Part shown: piece by piece, positions 8,100-13,350 of the stretch | Position numbering within the stretch: the first letter of the stretch is position 1 | Layout of the letters: every line of letters begins with the position of its first letter | The notes under the pieces: model-generated | What the model was told of the DNA's origin: nothing | Databases searched by the model: none | Seen by the model: only the letters and a program-made list of their open reading frames with translations | Assembly: GCA_009778255.1 (NCBI GenBank) | Contig: WRKD01000179.1 | Coordinates: 1 to 13,350 of the forward strand | DNA from: Bacillota bacterium | Lineage (GTDB): Bacteria > Bacillota > Dehalobacteriia > UBA4068 | Length of the DNA: 13,350 bases | Direction: 5' to 3' | Position numbers and translations under genes: made by a program

Positions 8100-8105
8100 T
8101 ATAAT
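8100..8105 (+). promoter_or_regulatory. Candidate -10 element of dut
   Basis: A perfect TATAAT lies 20 bp before the dut RBS, but no good -35 is found at 16-18 bp (CTGACA at 8085-8090 is only 9 bp away). A second option is TTGGCA (8027-8032) with TATACT (8052-8057), spaced 19 bp. The sequence does not decide between them. Confidence 0.35.
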
Positions 8106-8138
8106 CTGGCGTCTGCAAGCCGCCAAAGGAGGTACATT

Positions 8139-8564
8139 ATGAAAATTGAAATACTGTATCATGGCGATGTAGAAAAGATTGTGGTATGGGATAAGGGAGA
8201 TTGGCTAGATTTACGCGCCGGAGAGCGGGTTGAATTTAAAGCGGGAGAGCATAAGCTTATATCTTTAGGTATATCTGTAAAATTACCAGTAGGTTACGAG
8301 GCGCATATTGCACCGCGTAGTTCCACTTTTAAAAAGTGGGGCTTATTGCAAACAAATAGTCCCGGTATTATTGATGAAAGCTATGCGGGGCAAGAGGATA
8401 TATGGTTTTTTTCCGCTTATGCCACAAAAGATACGGTGGTGGAAAAAAACGACCGTATCTGCCAATTTAGGTTGGTCGAGAAAATGCCGACAATTGAAAT
8501 CTGCCAGGTAGAATGCCTATCCGGCCCATCACGTGGCGGTTATGGCAGTAGCGGCGCCTGTTGA
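8139..8564 (+). CDS. dut: dUTP diphosphatase (trimeric dUTPase family)
   Basis: dUTPase hydrolyses dUTP to dUMP and pyrophosphate, keeping uracil out of DNA and feeding thymidylate synthesis. All five motifs of the homotrimeric family are present in 141 residues: motif 1 (WLDLRAGE, about 22-29), motif 2 PRSS (59-62), motif 3 GIIDESYAG (76-84, catalytic Asp79 and Tyr82), motif 4 RICQFRL (106-112) and motif 5 RGGYGSSG (132-139). Motif 1 lacks the usual 'AGYDL' and reads GDWLDLRA. Motif 5 has Tyr135 in place of the Phe that usually stacks on uracil. This divergent pattern is one I associate with clostridial and phage-type dUTPases, so phage origin is possible, but no phage gene is nearby. The RBS AAAGGAGGT (8125-8133) is very strong. 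It stands alone between divergent panB and the mcp gene. Confidence 0.88.
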   Translation: MKIEILYHGDVEKIVVWDKGDWLDLRAGERVEFKAGEHKLISLGISVKLPVGYEAHIAPRSSTFKKWGLLQTNSPGIIDESYAGQEDIWFFSAYATKDTVVEKNDRICQFRLVEKMPTIEICQVECLSGPSRGGYGSSGAC

Positions 8565-8591
8565 TTATAGTCTAAAATGAGAAAATCCATA

Positions 8592-8618
8592 TAAATTATT
8601 TTTTTTTTATATCGATAT
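8592..8618 (+). promoter_or_regulatory. Sigma-D (sigma-28)-like promoter of the chemotaxis receptor
   Basis: TAAA (8592-8595), 15 bp, then ATCGATAT (8611-8618) matches the flagellar/chemotaxis sigma consensus TAAA-N15-GCCGATAT at all positions except the first two of the -10. A sigma-A-type TATAAT (8616-8621) overlaps it but lacks a convincing -35. An A/T tract with ten consecutive Ts fills the spacer. Regulation by the motility sigma factor would fit the gene's product. Confidence 0.55.
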
Positions 8619-8658
8619 AATGAATGTTAAACATTCACCATTGTTAAGCATTCATTAT
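8617..8658 (+). repeat. Nested palindrome and direct repeats upstream of mcp (operator candidate)
   Basis: TGAATGTT-A-AACATTCA (8621-8637) is a perfect 8-1-8 palindrome. Its right half recurs as TGTTAAGCATTCA (8642-8654) against TGTTAAACATTCA (8625-8637), offset by 17 bp. The outer ATAATGAATG (8617-8626) pairs with CATTCATTAT (8649-8658). The cluster begins at the -10 and covers the expected transcription start. It could be a repressor site, a transcript hairpin, or a terminator for dut. Confidence 0.55.
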
Positions 8659-8705
8659 CACGAAATAATTAAAAATGTACGCCTAATAAAAGGAGGTTTT
8701 TTTAC

Positions 8706-10499
8706 ATGAAGAACTTGAAGGTCTCTATGAAGCTTATCGTGAGCTTTGGTATAGTTTTGATTTTAGCGGTCGCTATTGGAGTAGTTGGTATTATTGGCAT
8801 GACTGAAATTAATAGGGCGCAAACGGAAATGTACCAACTGCAAACCGTTCCTATGCCTTATATGGCGCAAATCTTAAAACTAGTACAAGAATATAGGGTA
8901 TATGCCAGAGAATATTTGATAGGTTCTATGACAGATGACCAGGCGAAAATAGAATCTGTATATACAATTGTAGAAGGTTACAAAGAAGACATGCAAGTAT
9001 ATATGGATGGATATTATCCTTCGATACTTACCGCCGAATCTCGTAACCTTTTCAATGAAGCGCGAGGCCTATATGAAAAAGACTATGTGGAGTTTTTAGA
9101 TCATTGTTATAATTTGGCAAAAAATACCAATACTGAACAAATACTGGTAGAATTTACCCAAATGCTCCCTACCATCAATAAGATAGCAGATAATTTTGAA
9201 ACATGCCTTAACAATAAGGTTGTTTCCGCCAGTAAAAATGATGCAAGTAACGATGCTCTTGCCCGCAGTTTACTGCTGATAATTATAGGTTTTATTTTAG
9301 TGGCTGTGCTTGTTGGGGCTTTTATGGCCTTTTATGTCGCTGGGCTTCTCAGCAAACCGCTAGTACCTTTAACTTCGTTTATGAGTAATGCCGGTTCTGC
9401 CGGCGACCTTACTCTTAACCGGGAAGATGAAGAAGTTATTAATAGATTTTCTAATCAAAAGGACGAAATAGGCCAACTAATTGGTTCATCCTCTAAGTTT
9501 GTGCGGCGTTTACAGGAGGTTAGCAAAGTGTTGGAAACATTAGCTGAAGGCGATCTCACCGTAGAATTGCCACTGCTCTCCGACCGAGACGCTATCGGTG
9601 TTTCTTTGCATAAAGTGATCGATAATCTAAATCGTATGTTTAGTGAAATACAATCTGCCACCTCACAAGTTTCCATTGGCTCTAAGCAGATAGCAGATGG
9701 CGCTCAGACATTGGCGCAAGGTTCAACAGAGCAGGCTTCCGCAGTAGAGCAGCTTTCTGCATCTATAGCGGAAATCGCCAATAAGACTAAGAATAATGCA
9801 AATATGGCTGGGCATGCCGCCCAATTGGCTGAAAATATCAAGGAGAATGCCGAGAAGGGTAATATGCAAATGGATCAAATGATGCAGGCGGTTCGGGAAA
9901 TTAACGACGCCAGTCAGAATATTAGCAAAGTTATCAAAGCCATAGACGATATAGCTTTCCAAACCAATATTTTGGCCTTAAATGCTGCGGTGGAAGCAGC
10001 CAGAGCAGGCCAGCATGGTAAAGGTTTTGCCGTGGTAGCAGAGGAAGTACGGAATCTGGCGGCTAAAAGCGCTGAAGCAGCCAAGGAAACAGGTACGCTT
10101 ATAGCCAATTCTATAGAAAAGGCGGAGATCGGGTCGCGCATAGCACAAGATACAGCCAATAGTTTAAGTGAAATAGTATCTGGTATAAATGAAAGCACCC
10201 AAATCGTAGGTGATATAGCCCAATCTTCGGAAGAACAATCGGCAGGTATAGGACAAATCAATAGTGGTATAGATCAGGTGGCTCAGGTAGTACAGCAAAA
10301 CAGCGCTACAGCGGAACAAAGCGCCGCCGCCAGTGAAGAAATGAGTGGGCAGGCAGATTCCCTGGAACAATTGATAGGGCAGTTTAAACTAAAGAGTGGT
10401 TCTGCCCGTATTGGCGCTTCCCATAAAGAAATGCGCAGCTTGCCGGAAAGAACTTCTTATGGTTCCGTAGATTCTTACGGTGGCATGGGTAAATATTAA
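8706..10499 (+). CDS. Methyl-accepting chemotaxis protein (transmembrane receptor)
   Basis: This receptor senses a ligand outside the membrane and controls CheA kinase through CheW. The 597-residue protein has TM1 at about 8-31, an extracytoplasmic helical sensor of about 155 residues (4-helix-bundle type by length and helical character), and TM2 at about 188-214. Two HAMP-like segments follow (about 214-270 with GDLTLNREDEE, and about 275-310 with EGDLTVELPLLSDRDAIG), then a long coiled-coil signalling domain. The conserved hairpin tip is IDDIAFQTNILALNAAVEAARAGQHGKGFAVVAEEVRNLA (about 413-452). Glu/Gln-rich heptads on both sides are likely methylation sites. The C-terminus is a Ser/Gly/Tyr-rich tail without a CheR-tethering NWETF-like pentapeptide. 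Start: AAAGGAGG (8689-8696) before ATG. No other chemotaxis gene is nearby, so it is an orphan receptor whose ligand cannot be told. Confidence 0.96.
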   Translation: MKNLKVSMKLIVSFGIVLILAVAIGVVGIIGMTEINRAQTEMYQLQTVPMPYMAQILKLVQEYRVYAREYLIGSMTDDQAKIESVYTIVEGYKEDMQVYMDGYYPSILTAESRNLFNEARGLYEKDYVEFLDHCYNLAKNTNTEQILVEFTQMLPTINKIADNFETCLNNKVVSASKNDASNDALARSLLLIIIGFILVAVLVGAFMAFYVAGLLSKPLVPLTSFMSNAGSAGDLTLNREDEEVINRFSNQKDEIGQLIGSSSKFVRRLQEVSKVLETLAEGDLTVELPLLSDRDAIGVSLHKVIDNLNRMFSEIQSATSQVSIGSKQIADGAQTLAQGSTEQASAVEQLSASIAEIANKTKNNANMAGHAAQLAENIKENAEKGNMQMDQMMQAVREINDASQNISKVIKAIDDIAFQTNILALNAAVEAARAGQHGKGFAVVAEEVRNLAAKSAEAAKETGTLIANSIEKAEIGSRIAQDTANSLSEIVSGINESTQIVGDIAQSSEEQSAGIGQINSGIDQVAQVVQQNSATAEQSAAASEEMSGQADSLEQLIGQFKLKSGSARIGASHKEMRSLPERTSYGSVDSYGGMGKY

Positions 10500-10532
10500 A
10501 TAGAAGATGATTAAGATTAGATATTAGTAAAA

Positions 10533-10559
10533 AGGGGGCGACTGAATTGGTCGCCTCCT
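10533..10559 (+). terminator. GC-rich hairpin after mcp
   Basis: AGGGGGCGAC (10533-10542) pairs with GTCGCCTCCT (10550-10559) over 10 bp, including one G-T pair, with a 7-nt loop. It starts 34 nt after the receptor stop codon. No T-run follows, so it may act as a weak or factor-assisted terminator or as an RNA-stabilising hairpin. Confidence 0.6.
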
Positions 10560-10661
10560 ACTCATAAACGTAAAATTGAGAAAAACTGTTAAAAAAAGAG
10601 AATTTAGCCATAAATTAACGAAAATATTCTATAATTTGCCACTTCCGCCAAATTTTCATTC

Positions 10662-10689
10662 TTTACTCTCTTTTAGGATATGGTATAAT
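10662..10689 (+). promoter_or_regulatory. Promoter of the ctsR-clpC operon
   Basis: The extended -10 TGGTATAAT (10681-10689) fits TGnTATAAT exactly. A partial -35, TTTACT (10662-10667), is 16 bp upstream. The start point would be near 10696, right at the CtsR box, so CtsR binding would block initiation. Confidence 0.75.
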
Positions 10690-10696
10690 CAATATA

Positions 10697-10713
10697 GGTC
10701 AAAAATGGTCAAA
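10697..10713 (+). promoter_or_regulatory. CtsR operator
   Basis: GGTCAAA-AAT-GGTCAAA is two perfect heptamers in direct repeat with an NAN spacer, the established CtsR binding site (GGTCAAA-NAN-GGTCAAA). It lies directly downstream of the -10, as expected for autorepression released on heat shock. No CIRCE element is seen here. Confidence 0.93.
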
Positions 10714-10723
10714 AGGTGAGACA

Positions 10724-10774
10724 ATGTTAGAAGGTGAAAGAAGGTTAGGGCCTGAGGCGCCAAGTATAGTATGA
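10724..10774 (+). CDS. Possible 16-codon leader ORF overlapping the ctsR start
   Basis: ATG at 10724, preceded by AGGTGA (10714-10719), opens a frame encoding MLEGERRLGPEAPSIV that ends in TGA at 10772-10774, overlapping the ctsR ATG (ATGA junction). ctsR has no good ribosome binding site of its own (only GAGG 13 nt upstream) and no in-frame upstream start, since a TGA closes its frame at 10753-10755. I infer possible translational coupling. Such a short ORF can arise by chance, and no homologue is known to me. Confidence 0.35.
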   Translation: MLEGERRLGPEAPSIV

Positions 10775-11232
10775 GTACTTTAGCAGATCAAATAGAAAGC
10801 TATATTAAGCAGTTGTTAAGTAAGAATGAAGGCGTAGTTGAAGTGAAGCGTGGTGATTTAGCCAGCACTTTTATGTGTGTACCTTCACAAATAAACTATG
10901 TGTTAGAAACACGCTTTACAACTCAACAGGGCTATATAGTAGAAAGCAGGCGTGGCGGCGGTGGGTATATACGCATAGTGCGCCTTTCTTTGGCAGACCC
11001 GCAATTGGTCAATTTAATTAAGGGTAAAGAACGGCGTATTAGCCGGCAAAACGGCGAATTTCTCATCAAGCGTTTAGTGGAAGAAGAATTTCTTACTAAA
11101 CGCGAAGGTATGATCATACTGGCATTGTTAGATAACTCTGTGCTGGAAGCTGAGCATATAGATGCGGAAAGCCTGCGTGGAGCAATGCTAAATACTCTTT
11201 TGATCAATTTACTTAGAGAAGATTTTATCTAA
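10771..11232 (+). CDS. ctsR: CtsR, transcriptional repressor of class III heat-shock genes
   Basis: CtsR represses clp genes in Bacillota by binding GGTCAAA repeats as a dimer; one perfect site lies in its own promoter. The 153-residue protein has normal length. The N-terminal winged helix includes CVPSQINYVLETRFT (recognition region, about 36-50) and the wing ESRRGGGGYIRIV, whose tetraglycine loop (62-65) corresponds to the glycine loop described as the thermosensor in Bacillus CtsR. The adjacent arginines (60-61) match the region phosphorylated by McsB in known systems. The C-terminal half (about 80-153) is the helical dimerisation domain. clpC follows after 22 bp; mcsA and mcsB, which often lie between, are absent, so release of repression here may rely on heat sensing by CtsR rather than on McsB. 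The start is discussed with the leader ORF. Confidence 0.96.
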   Translation: MSTLADQIESYIKQLLSKNEGVVEVKRGDLASTFMCVPSQINYVLETRFTTQQGYIVESRRGGGGYIRIVRLSLADPQLVNLIKGKERRISRQNGEFLIKRLVEEEFLTKREGMIILALLDNSVLEAEHIDAESLRGAMLNTLLINLLREDFI

Positions 11233-11254
11233 ACAAGGAATAGGGGTGTTTAAA

Positions 11255-13350
11255 ATGAAGTGTCAAAAATGTGGTCGCAATGAAGCAACAGTGAAGATTG
11301 TGCGCGTTAATAATGGCATGCGCGAAGAAGATTATATATGCGAACAATGCGCTAAGGAGTATGGAGAGATGGATTTCTTTAACAGCGACGAGTTGTTTAA
11401 AGTTTTCAATAATCTTTTTGGCGGGCGTTCTTTAGGGTCTTCTTCTTTTGGTTTGGGCCGTATAGCCAGTCGCTTAACAGAAAAATCGCAGCGTGCCTTA
11501 GCTTTGGCAGAAAAAACAGCCAAAGAAAGAAAATCGGCTTTTATTGGTACCGAACATATGCTTTTGGGTTTATTCGGTGTAGAAGACGGCATGGCTGCGC
11601 GGGTTTTAGAGCAACTGGGCCTTAACGCACAAGTACTGGCCGATGCCATTGATGATGAAGCTAATTATGGGTCGGAATTTGGCGGTTTTTCTCCTCAAGC
11701 CAAACGGGTATTGCAATTGGCTGTAGAAGAAGCCTTGAACTTAGGTGTGGATTTTGTAGATACAGAGCATTTATTGTTGGGTTTGGCTGCGGAAGGAGAA
11801 GGAGCGGCCAGCCATTGGTTATTGGATATGGCCGACGCCGATTTAAAGCGTGTTCGCAATATGGTGATAGCAATGATAAGCCAGGGTTTGCCTCAGGGTA
11901 GAACAGAGCGCGGAGGGCGCGGCAAAGTGCAGCGCGGCAGCCGCAAAATGGGAAATACCCCAGTGTTGGATGAATATGGCCGAGATTTGACTGCGATGGC
12001 TAAAGAGGAAAAGCTTGATCCCGTAGTGGGGCGGGGAAAAGAGATAAAGCGTGTTATACAAATACTTTCGCGCCGTACTAAAAATAATCCGGTGCTTATA
12101 GGTGAGCCGGGGGTAGGTAAAACAGCTATTGTAGAAGGGTTGGCCCAACAAATAGTGGAAGGCAAGGTGCCCGATATTTTGCTGGGTAAAAGAGTGGTAA
12201 CGGTGGATATGTCTTCTGTGGTGGCAGGCTCCCGTTATCGTGGCGACTTCGAAGAACGGATGAAAAAGCTGGTAGACGAGATTAGGGCTAACCAAGAAAT
12301 AATCCTTTTCATAGATGAGTTGCATACCCTGGTGGGGGCGGGCGCGGCTGAAGGCAGCATAGACGCGGCCAATATTTTGAAACCGGCGCTTTCCCGCGGA
12401 GAATTACAATGTGTGGGCGCTACCACTTTAGACGAATACCGCAAACATATTGAAAAAGACGCGGCTTTGGAACGCCGTTTTCAACCGGTAACTGTTGATC
12501 AACCCAGCGAGGAAGAGGCTATTGCCATATTACATGGTCTGCGCGACCGTTACGAAGCTCATCATCGCGTGCAAATAACAGACGATGCCTTACAGGCAGC
12601 GGTAAAACTCTCGGCGCGTTATTTGCCAGATCGGTTTCTGCCGGATAAAGCCATCGATTTAATGGATGAAGCATCTTCTATGGTGCGCTTGGCTGCTCAT
12701 ACTGCGCCGCCCGATTTACGAGAAATGGAAGATTCCTTAGCCATGGTGCAAAAGGAGAAAGAGGCGGCGGTAAAAGCTCAGGAATTTGAAAAAGCGGCTA
12801 ATTTACGGGATGAAGAAAATAAGCTTTCCGAGCAGATAGAACAAGGGCGCAAAGGCTGGCAAAAAGAAGCCGGCAGTAAAAACTTGGTAGTGGATGAAAG
12901 TGAAATAGCCCGTGTTTTGGCCGATTGGACCAGTATTCCGGTAGCGCGCCTTCAGGAAGGCGAGGCAGAACGGTTATTGAAACTCGAAGAACTGCTTCAC
13001 GAACGCGTAATAGGCCAAGATGAAGCTGTAACCGGTATTGCCAAAGCCATACGCCGGGCTCGCTCCGGTTTAAAAGATACGCGCCGGCCCATCGGTTCTT
13101 TCATCTTTTTAGGCCCCACCGGTGTAGGTAAAACGGAATTGGCAAAAGCTTTAGCTTTTGTTATGTTCGGTTCCGACGAAGCCATGGCTCGTATCGATAT
13201 GAGCGAATATATGGAAAAGCATTCCGTTTCCCGCTTAGTGGGTGCGCCTCCCGGCTATATAGGATACGATGAAGGCGGGCAGCTAACCGAGACAGTACGG
13301 CGTAAACCTTATAGCGTTGTACTGCTAGACGAGGTAGAAAAAGCTCACCC
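11255..13350 (+). CDS. clpC: ClpC AAA+ unfoldase with N-terminal McsA-type zinc finger (partial, runs off right edge)
   Basis: ClpC unfolds proteins and feeds them to the ClpP protease. The frame is open for 698 codons to the window end. Residues 1-34 form a zinc finger with C3-x2-C6-x22-C29-x2-C32 (...YICEQCAKEYG), the same cysteine spacing I recall for McsA. A Gly/Ser-rich linker (about 38-70, DELFKVFNNLFGG) follows. Two Clp_N repeats lie at about 74-135 and 145-208 (FIGTEHMLLGL and FVDTEHLLLGL). An Arg/Gly linker leads to AAA-1: Walker A GEPGVGKT (283-290), Walker B LFIDE (351-355), sensor GATT (388-391). The coiled-coil M domain has a UVR motif (QEFEKAANLRDEENKL, about 509-524), as in ClpC. 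AAA-2 has Walker A GPTGVGKT (620-627) and Walker B LLDEVEKAHP near the edge. RBS AGGGGTG (11242-11248) is 6 nt before ATG. The ClpC call is certain; the fused finger is clear from sequence, its function is inferred. Confidence 0.95.
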   Translation, partial: MKCQKCGRNEATVKIVRVNNGMREEDYICEQCAKEYGEMDFFNSDELFKVFNNLFGGRSLGSSSFGLGRIASRLTEKSQRALALAEKTAKERKSAFIGTEHMLLGLFGVEDGMAARVLEQLGLNAQVLADAIDDEANYGSEFGGFSPQAKRVLQLAVEEALNLGVDFVDTEHLLLGLAAEGEGAASHWLLDMADADLKRVRNMVIAMISQGLPQGRTERGGRGKVQRGSRKMGNTPVLDEYGRDLTAMAKEEKLDPVVGRGKEIKRVIQILSRRTKNNPVLIGEPGVGKTAIVEGLAQQIVEGKVPDILLGKRVVTVDMSSVVAGSRYRGDFEERMKKLVDEIRANQEIILFIDELHTLVGAGAAEGSIDAANILKPALSRGELQCVGATTLDEYRKHIEKDAALERRFQPVTVDQPSEEEAIAILHGLRDRYEAHHRVQITDDALQAAVKLSARYLPDRFLPDKAIDLMDEASSMVRLAAHTAPPDLREMEDSLAMVQKEKEAAVKAQEFEKAANLRDEENKLSEQIEQGRKGWQKEAGSKNLVVDESEIARVLADWTSIPVARLQEGEAERLLKLEELLHERVIGQDEAVTGIAKAIRRARSGLKDTRRPIGSFIFLGPTGVGKTELAKALAFVMFGSDEAMARIDMSEYMEKHSVSRLVGAPPGYIGYDEGGQLTETVRRKPYSVVLLDEVEKAH

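Noticed and set aside
8085..8105. CTGACA plus TATAAT as a full dut promoter
   Set aside because: The spacing is only 9 bp, far from the 16-18 bp needed, so only the -10 is listed.
10500..10770. CIRCE element or missed mcsA/mcsB before ctsR
   Set aside because: No TTAGCACTC-N9-GAGTGCTAA is present, and no frame in this gap or between ctsR and clpC encodes an McsA- or McsB-like protein.
11843..12325. A 160-codon minus-strand open frame within clpC
   Set aside because: It lies opposite the highly conserved AAA-1 coding region and has a low-complexity, His/Tyr/Phe-rich composition typical of an antisense shadow.

Overview
The window looks like a piece of a Bacillota (Firmicutes) chromosome. The supporting signs are a ctsR-clpC heat-shock locus with a perfect CtsR operator, a class B sortase, a sigma-D (sigma-28)-like promoter before a chemotaxis receptor, strong GGAGG ribosome binding sites, a SecA with a SEC-C zinc tail, and an RF2 gene with the classical +1 recoding site. 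I cannot place it more finely; Clostridia or Negativicutes are the likeliest groups. All genes except the first are intact, and the last runs off the right edge.

Layout. Positions 1-466 (minus strand) hold a heavily frameshifted remnant of an RHS/YD-repeat protein. A plus-strand cluster follows: secA, prfB (RF2, made by programmed frameshifting), an LmeA-like (DUF2993) membrane-anchored protein and a class B sortase. The last three are tightly packed or overlapping, so they probably form one transcript; three of the four products concern export or the cell envelope. A 14-bp hairpin separates this cluster from a convergent pantothenate pair, panB-panE, on the minus strand. Divergent from panB is dut, a trimeric-type dUTPase. 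Next comes a transmembrane methyl-accepting chemotaxis protein whose upstream region carries a sigma-D-like promoter and a palindrome/direct-repeat cluster. After a strong hairpin comes the heat-shock operon: an extended -10 promoter, a CtsR box, a possible 16-codon leader ORF that overlaps the ctsR start, ctsR, and then clpC.

The most unusual feature is the clpC gene. Where many Bacillota have ctsR-mcsA-mcsB-clpC, here ctsR is followed directly by one open frame. It begins with an McsA-type zinc finger (C3, C6, C29, C32) and continues into a complete ClpC N-domain, the first AAA+ module, a UVR-type middle domain and the start of the second AAA+ module. No mcsA or mcsB gene lies between them. 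It looks as if the zinc-finger part of the McsA adaptor has been built into the chaperone itself while the arginine-kinase gene is absent from this locus. Other points of interest are the RF2 codon-recognition tripeptide SPY instead of SPF, the PanB 'TAYG' variant, and the possible leader ORF of ctsR.
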